This document shows positions 1-6,609 of a stretch of 18,112 bases of DNA, in pieces (positions within the stretch are counted from its first letter, which is position 1; every line of letters begins with the position of its first letter). The notes under the pieces were generated by a model that worked only from the letters and a program-made list of their open reading frames with translations, was not told the origin of the DNA and did not search any database. Both the position numbers and the translations under genes were made by a program. The stretch is from UBA12481 sp012523435 (GTDB lineage Bacteria > Bacteroidota > Bacteroidia > Bacteroidales > UBA12481), in NCBI GenBank assembly GCA_028686135.1, contig JAQUCP010000035.1, positions 1 to 18,112 on the forward strand. The letters run 5' to 3'.

Positions 1-137
1 TCGTAGCGATAATAGTTACCCTCCTTAAAACTTTTCTGATCAATCAATGCCGTAAAGGTTTTAAATTCACCCTTTACGTTGCTGATTATGAGGTGTTTAA
101 CTTTAAGCGTAAGCTCGCTGTGCGTGGGATCAAGCAC
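1..137 (-). CDS. YceI-like lipocalin-fold protein, N-terminal fragment
   Basis: This is the 5' end of a minus-strand gene that runs off the left edge. From the GTG at 137-135 it reads MLDPTHSELTLKVKHLIISN, then VKGEFKTFTALID. This closely resembles the N-terminus of the YceI family, whose members bind polyisoprenoid-like lipids in a beta-barrel (family knowledge). No signal peptide is visible, so this would be a cytoplasmic-type member. A GGAG sequence at 150-147 lies 9 nt upstream of the GTG and overlaps the stop codon of the preceding lipoprotein gene, which suggests translational coupling. Oddity: the codon before the GTG encodes Trp, which belongs to the family motif (W-x-L-D-P-x-H-S), but the codon before that is TAA. 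Either the protein starts at GTG and lacks the usual few leading residues, or a frameshift separates it from an ATG at 141-139. Family assignment is fairly secure and the start is not. Confidence 0.72.
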   Translation of the reverse strand, partial: MLDPTHSELTLKVKHLIISNVKGEFKTFTALIDQKSFKEGNYYRY

Positions 138-149
138 CCATTAATGCTC

Positions 150-677
150 CTACTGCTTCCTTAGATAAGCCCGGATCTCATAACGCATCAAGTACTCAGT
201 AGGATCAACATAGTTGCCGTATGGATCCTCTTCCCGCTCGGAATAATAGCTAAAATCGGCCATCCACTCCTGCGTGGTGGAACTGCCCTGAATCACTTCC
301 CAGGCAATCGCAATGTTATCACTCGTGACAGAATCCGATAAGGTCAGGAAATTCATGATCACCTTGTCATCGCTTTCAAACCAGTCGAAACTACCGCTCT
401 CAGTGACGTTGGTCTCAACACTGGTGATGCTGTACGAGCCAGACCCGTTTCGGTTAAAAGTCAGGGTGCCAGGAGCAGTCTCTTCTGTCTGTTCCTGCAA
501 GATTTCTGACTGGAAAGTGGACATTTTCATCGATGTGATGTCCCACGTGCCAACAAGTTCCGAACTCCCACCACCACCACCACCTAAATTATCCAGATCC
601 AGTTCAATGTAATCGGAGCAGGAGGTAGCCCCAAGAATCAGGCCTACGATGAGGACCAGTTTTGCTAGTGTTTTCAT
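150..677 (-). CDS. Small lipocalin-like lipoprotein with poly-Gly linker
   Basis: 175 aa. Residues 1-20 are a lipoprotein signal peptide ending in ATSC, so Cys20 is the probable lipidation site; the acidic stretch after it (SDYIELD) may influence surface export as in other Bacteroidota. A run of six glycines (residues 32-37, codons GGT x5 then GGG) links the anchor to a beta-rich domain that begins LVGTWDITSM and continues with TFNRNGSGSYSI. This pattern matches the small lipocalin-like or DUF-type lipoproteins of Bacteroidota, in which GTW opens the first strand. The ligand is unknown. The gene is fifth in the minus-strand run, 30 bp after the DUF3943 gene, and may also have its own promoter at 703-710. 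Its stop codon overlaps the ribosome-binding sequence of the YceI-like gene downstream. An exact family call would need a profile search. Confidence 0.8.
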   Translation of the reverse strand: MKTLAKLVLIVGLILGATSCSDYIELDLDNLGGGGGGSSELVGTWDITSMKMSTFQSEILQEQTEETAPGTLTFNRNGSGSYSITSVETNVTESGSFDWFESDDKVIMNFLTLSDSVTSDNIAIAWEVIQGSSTTQEWMADFSYYSEREEDPYGNYVDPTEYLMRYEIRAYLRKQ

Positions 678-702
678 AGTTTTTCGACTCAGAGATTTGA
701 GA

Positions 703-710
703 CAAATTTA
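703..710 (-). promoter_or_regulatory. Candidate internal promoter (-7 element TAAATTTG)
   Basis: Read on the minus strand, 710 to 703 is TAAATTTG, an exact match to the Bacteroidota -7 consensus TAnnTTTG. It overlaps the stop codon of the DUF3943 gene and would start transcription about 20 nt before the lipoprotein ATG at 677. No -33 TTTG appears at the usual distance; the nearest TTG is about 26 nt upstream, which is too far. It could let the lipoprotein and YceI-like genes be expressed apart from the receptor operon. Confidence 0.4.
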
Positions 711-1295
711 CTTGTTTTTTAATCCATTATTGATCACAAAAAGTGGATTAATTGCGATAATCAATACTTTTTCCCAAGGAGTATAACCTCCTTTCCGTAA
801 ATGAAGGGTCAGCCGATGAATGGCCTCGCCTATAACAATGCCGGCCAATGGAGTGACAATCAGGTCGTTAATCGATGGTTGCTCAAAGCCAGCCTCCAGA
901 AAGTATTCCCACATGAGGGTCTGACCAATACACATCCCGGCCGAAGTTAAAAGACTACAACCCTGACTCCTTACTGAATTATAGTACCAGGCTCCCATGT
1001 AAGGATGACCGAGATAGTTGATGACCCAATGATCCTGATCCCATACCGGCGGTGAACTATACGCACGCTTCAGATTTGCTCCCCAGCTGTTCAACGGCTT
1101 GCCATGCCATCCACTAAAATCGGTGGGTGACAATAAAAGAATTCCTGTGCTTGCTGCTTGGATACCAAGTGATTCAAGCGATCCATACAAGAGTTTCTGA
1201 TAGACTGGCCGATCACGCCCCAGCCAGTTCTGACCTGCGGTTGGCTCAAAGCCAATCAGACTGAATACGATTAAAAGGGTCAGTATTCTCTTCAT
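708..1295 (-). CDS. DUF3943 domain protein, exported
   Basis: 195 aa from the ATG at 1295-1293. This start is chosen because it overlaps the upstream stop as TAATG, and MKRILTLLIVFSLIGF is a proper signal peptide; a longer reading from 1340 would run inside the DUF4249 gene. The body carries the DUF3943 pattern: NYLGHPYMGAWYYNSVRSQG (residues 93-112), then WEYFLEAGFEQPSINDLI (129-146) and TPLAGIVIGEA. The conserved HPY-x-G, YY and WEY-x-x-E residues are present. DUF3943 proteins are small, probably periplasmic or outer-membrane-associated proteins of unknown function in Gram-negative bacteria. Position after a TonB-dependent receptor and a DUF4249 lipoprotein suggests a role at the outer membrane, but no biochemical activity can be assigned. 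Confidence 0.82.
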   Translation of the reverse strand: MKRILTLLIVFSLIGFEPTAGQNWLGRDRPVYQKLLYGSLESLGIQAASTGILLLSPTDFSGWHGKPLNSWGANLKRAYSSPPVWDQDHWVINYLGHPYMGAWYYNSVRSQGCSLLTSAGMCIGQTLMWEYFLEAGFEQPSINDLIVTPLAGIVIGEAIHRLTLHLRKGGYTPWEKVLIIAINPLFVINNGLKNK

Positions 1296-2218
1296 TATTC
1301 TATTACTAAAGTGTCCAGTACGGTGCTGTAACATCCCCAACCTCCGATGGCTTCCCCTTCTAAATTGCTGAATGCCTCAAAATGAATGGCAAAAGGGTTT
1401 ATCATGTTGGATGCTTCATACTTGGCATTATTGATCACTTCGTAAAAGGCCGGAGATAAATGAGCCAACTTGATAACCACGGTCTCGCCGCGCCGAAAAA
1501 AGGAGGTGTCGGGCCTCGATAATAGGCCGGCTTCGCGCATCAACGGTATCGAGAAGCTCGTTCCATTGAAATAGAAGTCGTTCAGAATATCCTGATTAAC
1601 CTCCTGGAAAATGGAATCCTGACCAACGCGCTTGGCCCAAATCCGATAATAGTTGTTCTCAGCCGGAGGATCCGCAATGCTGAGATTCACATATCCCAGG
1701 GAGTCTTCACCAGGCTCCAGACTGAACCACAGCTTCTCCATATAGATCGCTTTTGCCATGGTGTCAGTTGCTGTAATTGCTTGATTGTCAATCTTAACCT
1801 CCAAGGTGTATATCTTCCCGACTTCTCCCTTCAGTCGCGAGCCACGATAAACCGGGATTTTCGGAAGAATCTCATCTTTAACCAGAAATAGTTGCTCCTG
1901 CTGATCCCCGCAGTGCAAATGAACTTCGGCATTGGTTACCACCAGGTTGAGGAGTTCAGTCGAATAGATCCGGTCAAATATTGGCACCGACCTTGTAATC
2001 AGCACCCGGGCCGTCTGTCCGGTTTCAATGCTCCCCTCAATCACCAACTTCTCCTCTTCCGGCAACGGCAATAGGTCAACATCCCTAAAACAGGAGGCCA
2101 GCAAAACCAAGACCGATATCCCCAGCACCAGCCTAAAAACGGCCAGTCCAGCTGAATGAGGGGATGAGCGGTAATAGTGACAGGCTTCTCGCCCGCGTTC
2201 CAAATTCTCCGTTGTCAT
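1295..2218 (-). CDS. DUF4249 lipoprotein, partner of the TonB-dependent receptor
   Basis: Recognised by the arrangement after the lipobox: LVIEGSIETGQTARVLITRS, then NAEVHLHCGD and GKIYTLEVKI, which is the DUF4249 pattern. DUF4249 lipoproteins usually sit next to TonB-dependent receptors in Bacteroidota and are thought to be accessory surface lipoproteins; the substrate is unknown. The lipid-anchored Cys lies in LVLLASC. The start is uncertain. The only ATG (2218) overlaps the receptor gene by 86 bp and gives an implausible 43-residue signal peptide. A GTG at 2128 leaves no basic N-terminal residue. A CTG at 2146 would give an ideal short signal (AVFRLVLGIS...) but is a rare start codon. A TTG at 2236 also opens the frame. 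The gene is translated with the receptor and is joined to the DUF3943 gene by a 1-nt TAATG overlap. Confidence 0.85.
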   Translation of the reverse strand: MTTENLERGREACHYYRSSPHSAGLAVFRLVLGISVLVLLASCFRDVDLLPLPEEEKLVIEGSIETGQTARVLITRSVPIFDRIYSTELLNLVVTNAEVHLHCGDQQEQLFLVKDEILPKIPVYRGSRLKGEVGKIYTLEVKIDNQAITATDTMAKAIYMEKLWFSLEPGEDSLGYVNLSIADPPAENNYYRIWAKRVGQDSIFQEVNQDILNDFYFNGTSFSIPLMREAGLLSRPDTSFFRRGETVVIKLAHLSPAFYEVINNAKYEASNMINPFAIHFEAFSNLEGEAIGGWGCYSTVLDTLVIE

Positions 2219-4490
2219 TGATCCAGTTGGTGTCAAAATAGATGAAAAATGGATTCATCCGATTATAAAGATTGTAAACAGAAAAAGTCCAGGTCGATTG
2301 AATCTTCCTCTTCTTCTTTGGATAAATTTTCGTTGAAAAGTCCAGCCGATGATAGGGCGCCATCCGGAAATTGTTGCGCTCACCATAGTGGTTCACCACG
2401 TTCCCATCAAAATAGTAGAAGCTGCCCGGCAGACTAACAGCCTGACCGGTAGCGTAGAGGTAATTAACGGTTAAGTCGATGTATTCGCTTGCTTGCCAGG
2501 TGATTACAGCGTTCAGGTCGTGCCTTCGATCATGTTTGGGATAAAATCTCTTCCCGCCATTAATCTCATCAAACTGCCGGGTAGTGACCGACCAGGTATA
2601 GCCCAGCCATCCGGAAAGCCTGCCCTTTTTCTTACGGATCATGCATTCCAGTCCGTAGGCTGTTCCCTGACCAATGGTCATATGCATATCGAGGTTATAT
2701 TTCAGGAGATCCAGGGTAGAAATTCCCTCTTTGAATTCAACCTGATTCTTCATATCCCGATAAAACCCTTCGGTATGAGCTTCCCACAGCCCATCAGCGA
2801 AAGCATGAAACACGCCCAGACTGATGTTGGTGCCGAGCTGGGGCGGAGTTCGGGAAGTAGCGGGCGTCCAGATATCAGCGGGTAGGGTAGCGGTGGATAT
2901 GGGAACCATGTGAAGGGTCTGGCTATGCCGGCTGATGGCCGCTTTGATGGTTGTTAACCGACTGATATCAAACGAAGCTGTCAGTCGGGGTTCAAGCATT
3001 AGGTGCGAAGAAACGAGCTCGTTGAGTGAGTAAAGTGTGCTGTCGATGGCCTTTTGACCGGGAATGCCGGCTTCGTACTGGATATAAGGGCCATGGTGCA
3101 GGTATAACGGAACCCTTACCCCAGCTTCCAACTGCCAGCGCGACGAAGGTTTGTACTGAAAATTGGCAAAGGCTGTCGATTGAAAGGTGTACACCGGTTC
3201 ACTATATCCAATTTCATTGGTCGATTCAACGGTTTCAATACCAGCGCGATACGGACTAAAGCGCTTCTCTTCCAACGAGAGTCCTATTACCCACTGGCTC
3301 TTCTCAGAATGAAAATACTGCCACTCACTTTTGGCCGTTAAACCACTCATGGCAGTCTGTAATGATACGCGAAAGGGATGCTGGGCGAACTCGAGATCCA
3401 GAAATGAGTTGCTTACATGCAGGGAGCTGATCAGGATACTTTTCGGATTGATCCGGTACCAATGGTTCACTCCCAATAACCTATTGCCCCAGCTGATCCC
3501 GGCATCCATCCCGAAATCCTGATCGGAGAGCCGACCCTGGTCGGCTCCATTGTACCAGGTGACCCACAGCCTGCTTCTGTTGCTTATGTTCCAGTTGAGG
3601 CGAAAGTTCAGATCCCCGAAAAAATAGCCTGAGCCCTTGAAGGGCGTCTTTCGTAAAAATGGTTGAGTCAGCCAGTCAATCTGCGATCGTCTTCCAGCTA
3701 GCAGGACAGACACCTTCTCCTCTACCACCGGGGTTTCCAGCGTCACCCTTGTGAGAAGAATTCCTGTGGTCACTTCGGCATGTGTCCGGTAGAAGTCAGG
3801 GGCCCGGGTCTGAATATCCACTACTGAAGCCAGACGGTTGCCATAGGTTGCTGGAATGGCTGATTTATAGAGGTTAACACTTCTGATAATGGAAGGATTA
3901 ACCACTGAGAAAACGCCCAGTAGATGTGCTGGATTATAAATTACCCCACCATCCAGCAGAATCAGGTTTTGATCTGCGGATCCTCCTCTAACATACAGAT
4001 AACCATCCCCTTCTGCCACAGATTGTACTCCCGGTAAAAAGCGGATACTTCCCACTGGATCGGGCTCGGACATGATGGAGGGTAACTTCTGTAACCCCTC
4101 GGCGCTCAGCTGGATCTGCCCTGGACGTGTACTCCTCAACTCCAGATTCGCTGGCACTCCTCTGATGATCGCCGGCTGAATCCTGATCTGGTCAGGGGCA
4201 AGCCTGATGTTCAGACTGAGTCCTGCTGTTACTCTGACAGTAGTTTCGAAGTGCTTATATCCCAGATGGTTGAAATTTACGCTGACCTCTTCCTGCTCGG
4301 GGTGCAGAATGAAAAACCCATGCGCATCGCAAATTGTTCCCTGCCTGGTCTCCGCAATCCAGATGGTGGTTCCTGGTAAAACATCACCCGTTAAGCTGTC
4401 GGTGACAATTCCCGACAAGGTTCTCTGCTGACCATGAACCGATGGGCTCAGGAGGAGAAAGATGAAGAACCAGGGGAAAGCGATTCTCAT
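2133..4490 (-). CDS. TonB-dependent outer-membrane receptor with carboxypeptidase-regulatory-like N-domain
   Basis: 785 aa. A signal peptide (about residues 1-20) precedes a carboxypeptidase-regulatory-like domain (about 24-100; LSGIVTDSLTGDVLPGTTI, later FNHLGYKHFETTV). A plug domain follows (about 125-230) with YVRGGSADQN at 166-175 and LLDGGVIYNPAHLLGVFSVV. The rest is a beta-barrel rich in alternating aromatic residues. It ends SFSWTGRF; a terminal Phe is typical of barrels assembled by the BAM machinery. Such receptors import substrates across the outer membrane using TonB energy. It is shorter than SusC-type receptors and has no SusD partner; a DUF4249 lipoprotein follows instead. The gene starts 8 bp after the PHP-protein stop, so the two are almost certainly co-transcribed. 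Nothing in the sequence reveals the substrate. Confidence 0.95.
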   Translation of the reverse strand: MRIAFPWFFIFLLLSPSVHGQQRTLSGIVTDSLTGDVLPGTTIWIAETRQGTICDAHGFFILHPEQEEVSVNFNHLGYKHFETTVRVTAGLSLNIRLAPDQIRIQPAIIRGVPANLELRSTRPGQIQLSAEGLQKLPSIMSEPDPVGSIRFLPGVQSVAEGDGYLYVRGGSADQNLILLDGGVIYNPAHLLGVFSVVNPSIIRSVNLYKSAIPATYGNRLASVVDIQTRAPDFYRTHAEVTTGILLTRVTLETPVVEEKVSVLLAGRRSQIDWLTQPFLRKTPFKGSGYFFGDLNFRLNWNISNRSRLWVTWYNGADQGRLSDQDFGMDAGISWGNRLLGVNHWYRINPKSILISSLHVSNSFLDLEFAQHPFRVSLQTAMSGLTAKSEWQYFHSEKSQWVIGLSLEEKRFSPYRAGIETVESTNEIGYSEPVYTFQSTAFANFQYKPSSRWQLEAGVRVPLYLHHGPYIQYEAGIPGQKAIDSTLYSLNELVSSHLMLEPRLTASFDISRLTTIKAAISRHSQTLHMVPISTATLPADIWTPATSRTPPQLGTNISLGVFHAFADGLWEAHTEGFYRDMKNQVEFKEGISTLDLLKYNLDMHMTIGQGTAYGLECMIRKKKGRLSGWLGYTWSVTTRQFDEINGGKRFYPKHDRRHDLNAVITWQASEYIDLTVNYLYATGQAVSLPGSFYYFDGNVVNHYGERNNFRMAPYHRLDFSTKIYPKKKRKIQSTWTFSVYNLYNRMNPFFIYFDTNWINDNGEFGTRARSLSLLPLIPSFSWTGRF

Positions 4491-4498
4491 GGCAGTAT

Positions 4499-5605
4499 CT
4501 ACGGCGTTACCGGCTGCAACCAGGCCATCTCCTGATCCCCCTCAGCAAATGGGTTATCCTTGACTTTGCTGGATATCACCCGGGCACGGACAAATAACTC
4601 CTTGCCAGTCAGGCGGTAAGCGGCCTCTGCTCCATCAACCCGTTTGAGTACCTCCGGTTCATCGCTACCTTCCAGCCAACCAACGAATTCAGTGGTGTAC
4701 TCAACACCCTCTTCCGGATTGACCCAGAGTTGGATCCGTTTATGATCAGCTTTAAAATTCACTAACTCCACACCGGTAGAGCAGTAGTAGTTGGCATTAA
4801 CCATAGCCTCATACAATGTATTCACCGCGAGATCGCCCGTGCGGACCATTACCCAGCCCCGACCGGGGTTGGCGCGACCCACCTTATACGTGTCGTAATG
4901 ATGAGCATCATCGGTTGCCACACCCAACAAGAGGGGCTCATCGTTGTCGATCCTCCATTTATTAGCCTGATCCCACATCTCCTCAGTGCTTGGCCTGATC
5001 GAGTCGCCATAGTTACGAACGCCCGGATGCCCATTAAATACTTCAAAAAAGCGGGCTCCCGATTTGGCCAGATCGGTCCATTTCAAGGCCCAACCAAAGT
5101 TCGGATGGTTGATAATCACCCACTCCGGTGTGCCACTCTCTTTGAGCGCTTCGCGTATCGCCTTGACATTATTGATGACACACTCTTCTACTGTGGCACC
5201 TTTGGCCGGAGGTACCATTTTTTTAAGATTGATTCCGTTAAGGTGGACCGGCTTGCGCTCTGCTGCATCGGAGATCTCCTCCCCATGAATCAATAAAAAC
5301 TTTCCAGGCTCCTCAAAATCAGACCGATATGATTCAAGCTCCTGCAGCACGATACCCTCCTCACCGCGAACATTCACAATTTTTTCTCCCTCTTGTAAAA
5401 TATTATGATCGGTTACCGCCAGAAAATGATACCCCTGATCTTTATACCAAGCAGCTACCTCGCCGGGGAAGCCGTTGCCATCGCTCCAATAGGAGTGGGT
5501 ATGCAGATTGCCTTTGTAAAAGATGGCAGACTCCGGAACCCGATCACAGCCGAATGAGGTAACTATCAGTAATAGAGTACTTAAGATAAAGGAATGAACT
5601 TTCAT
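4499..5605 (-). CDS. Secreted PHP-domain metallo-phosphoesterase-like lipoprotein
   Basis: 368 aa. MKVHSFILSTLLLIVTSFGC is a lipoprotein signal with Cys20 as the lipidation site. The PHP fold is clear: NLHTHSYWSDG (H35, H37, D42), AVTDHN (D66, H67), GEEISD (E109/E110), INHPNFGW (H167), FFEVFNGH (E188), and ATDDAHHYD (D232/D233, H235). PHP domains bind a two- or three-metal centre and usually cleave phosphate esters. Secreted versions like this are poorly characterised, and some lack proven phosphatase activity. It is first in the minus-strand run, 8 bp before the receptor, so it may process a substrate on the cell surface or in the periplasm before or after uptake (inference). The gene starts at ATG 5605. 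The region upstream is shared with the divergent LiaF-like operon. Confidence 0.88.
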   Translation of the reverse strand: MKVHSFILSTLLLIVTSFGCDRVPESAIFYKGNLHTHSYWSDGNGFPGEVAAWYKDQGYHFLAVTDHNILQEGEKIVNVRGEEGIVLQELESYRSDFEEPGKFLLIHGEEISDAAERKPVHLNGINLKKMVPPAKGATVEECVINNVKAIREALKESGTPEWVIINHPNFGWALKWTDLAKSGARFFEVFNGHPGVRNYGDSIRPSTEEMWDQANKWRIDNDEPLLLGVATDDAHHYDTYKVGRANPGRGWVMVRTGDLAVNTLYEAMVNANYYCSTGVELVNFKADHKRIQLWVNPEEGVEYTTEFVGWLEGSDEPEVLKRVDGAEAAYRLTGKELFVRARVISSKVKDNPFAEGDQEMAWLQPVTP

Positions 5606-5660
5606 GATACGATAGGTTTTGATAAACAGGCAACCAAGTTACCCAAAATCCCTCTAGTGC

Positions 5661-5695
5661 CCGCCATTCACCGGTAAAAACTCCGCCATTCACCG
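5661..5695. promoter_or_regulatory. Direct repeat CCGCCATTCACCG x2, 22-bp period: candidate operator
   Basis: CCGCCATTCACCG occurs exactly at 5661-5673 and again at 5683-5695, with a 9-bp spacer, so the copies lie 22 bp (about two helical turns) apart on the same DNA face. They end about 31 bp upstream of the TACCTTTG promoter element, where an activator would bind, and also lie upstream of the divergent PHP gene. LytTR-domain regulators are known to bind pairs of direct repeats with about this period (for example YpdB and YehT of E. coli). The operon downstream encodes a LytTR regulator. The repeat is observed; the regulator assignment is inference. Confidence 0.5.
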
Positions 5696-5726
5696 ATTCG
5701 CTATTCCTAACCCTCCATCCCTCCCA

Positions 5727-5734
5727 TACCTTTG
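5727..5734 (+). promoter_or_regulatory. Promoter -7 element TACCTTTG for the LiaF-like/LytS/LytTR operon
   Basis: TACCTTTG followed by C matches the Bacteroidota -7 consensus TAnnTTTG. Transcription would start near 5741, giving a leader of about 95 nt before the ATG at 5836. I see no clear -33 TTTG at the usual distance, which fits a promoter that depends on an activator bound at the upstream direct repeats. Confidence 0.55.
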
Positions 5735-5824
5735 CCTCACACCTCACACCTCACACCCCACAACTTGACAACATGACAACAGGTTCGCTTTGCGAACCGG
5801 ACAACTCGACAACTCAACAAAAAA
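5735..5824 (+). repeat. Tandem heptamer and octamer repeats in the operon leader
   Basis: From 5735 to 5762 the heptamer CCTCACA occurs three times and then once as CCCCACA. From 5760 the octamers ACAACTTG, ACAACATG and ACAACAGG follow, and after a hairpin come ACAACTCG (5801-5808), ACAACTCA (5809-5816) and ACAAAAAA. The leader is therefore A/C-rich and largely unstructured apart from one hairpin. An ATG inside it (5773) opens the same frame as the gene but only adds repeat-encoded Thr/Ser/Gln residues, so I do not treat it as the real start. Confidence 0.7.
5782..5798 (+). other. Perfect 7-bp hairpin in the leader
   Basis: GGTTCGC, loop TTT, GCGAACC forms a perfect stem between the third and fourth octamer repeats, about 38 nt before the ATG at 5836. 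No T-run follows, so it is not a standard terminator. It may be a regulatory or stabilising RNA structure, or a DNA dyad for a protein. Confidence 0.5.
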
Positions 5825-5835
5825 CATCAACAACA

Positions 5836-6606
5836 ATGGAACGAATCGACCCTGAATTCAAAAAAGAGCCCCGCACCGGTCACCCGGTGTTCGACCGCCG
5901 CAGGATGATCAACAGCCGGCGCAGCTGGGGCGTCGTCCTGGTTCTTCTGGGCCTCCTACTGCTGGCCAATGTGTTTAACCTGCTGCCCTTTGGCGTCTGG
6001 CGCGTACTCTTCTCTTGGGAGATGCTCCTGATCGTGATCGGAGTGCTGTCGCTGGTGAACAACCGGAGTGCTGTTCCAGGCGTGATCCTGATCGCCCTGG
6101 GCCTTTACTTTATGGGACTCCATTACTGGGAGATACCCTATTATCTGAAGCGTGCGTTCTGGCCTGCCTTGCTCTTGATCTTTGGTATCTATCTGATTAT
6201 CAGTCCTCCAAGATATTTGCGGCATTGGCATAAACCGCAGAAAGGTGAGGACAGCCGGGATTTTATCGATGAGGTGAGCGTCTTTTCGGGCGGCGACCGG
6301 ATCATCACCTCTCAGAATTTTAAAGGTGGCCGCATTGTCAGCGTCTTCGGAGGCTCCAAAATCAACCTGATGAATGCTCGATTGGCAGAAGGGGAGCAGA
6401 TCCTCGACACCCTGAGCGTTTTTGGCGGGTCGAATATCATTGTCCCGGCCAGTTGGACGGTGAAGCTGGAGGTTACCTCAATCTTCGGAGGCTATTCGGA
6501 TAAGCGTGAACGACTCCCAAACCTCGTTTACGATCAGAACACCATGCTGGTGATCAAAGGTTTGGCTATCTTTGGAGGCGGCGAGGTCAAATCCTACGGT
6601 CTCTGA
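5836..6606 (+). CDS. LiaF-like membrane protein (LiaI/LiaF transmembrane plus beta-helical C-domain)
   Basis: 256 aa from ATG 5836, chosen because the upstream in-frame stretch is only leader repeats. A charged N-tail (1-30) is followed by four closely spaced membrane segments (about 31-50, 56-74, 79-95, 105-124), then the cell-wall-active-antibiotic-response C-domain. This domain shows five evenly spaced strand-turn repeats: VSVFSGG (147-153), VSVFGGS (168-174), LSVFGGS (193-199), TSIFGGY (214-220) and LAIFGGG (243-249). In Firmicutes, LiaF represses the LiaRS envelope-stress system; in Bacteroidota, LiaF-like proteins commonly sit beside LytS/LytTR pairs. It ends 3 bp before the kinase start, so one transcript is expected. 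I infer that it senses envelope damage or restrains the kinase. Confidence 0.87.
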   Translation: MERIDPEFKKEPRTGHPVFDRRRMINSRRSWGVVLVLLGLLLLANVFNLLPFGVWRVLFSWEMLLIVIGVLSLVNNRSAVPGVILIALGLYFMGLHYWEIPYYLKRAFWPALLLIFGIYLIISPPRYLRHWHKPQKGEDSRDFIDEVSVFSGGDRIITSQNFKGGRIVSVFGGSKINLMNARLAEGEQILDTLSVFGGSNIIVPASWTVKLEVTSIFGGYSDKRERLPNLVYDQNTMLVIKGLAIFGGGEVKSYGL

Positions 6607-6609
6607 TGC

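Noticed and set aside
1296..1340. Longer start for the DUF3943 gene
   Set aside because: It would lie within the DUF4249 coding region and place 15 unlikely residues before a normal signal peptide.
4898..5296. Open frames of 60-130 residues opposite the PHP, receptor and protease genes
   Set aside because: They are antisense shadows of strong genes, with no start signals or recognisable domains.
5634..5641. TAACTTGG as the -7 element of the PHP operon (minus strand)
   Set aside because: One mismatch to TAnnTTTG and no -33 element; too weak to list as a promoter.
5773..5835. N-terminal extension of the LiaF-like protein from ATG 5773
   Set aside because: It encodes only leader repeats (Thr/Ser/Gln-rich) and has no relation to the family N-terminus; ATG 5836 is a better start.
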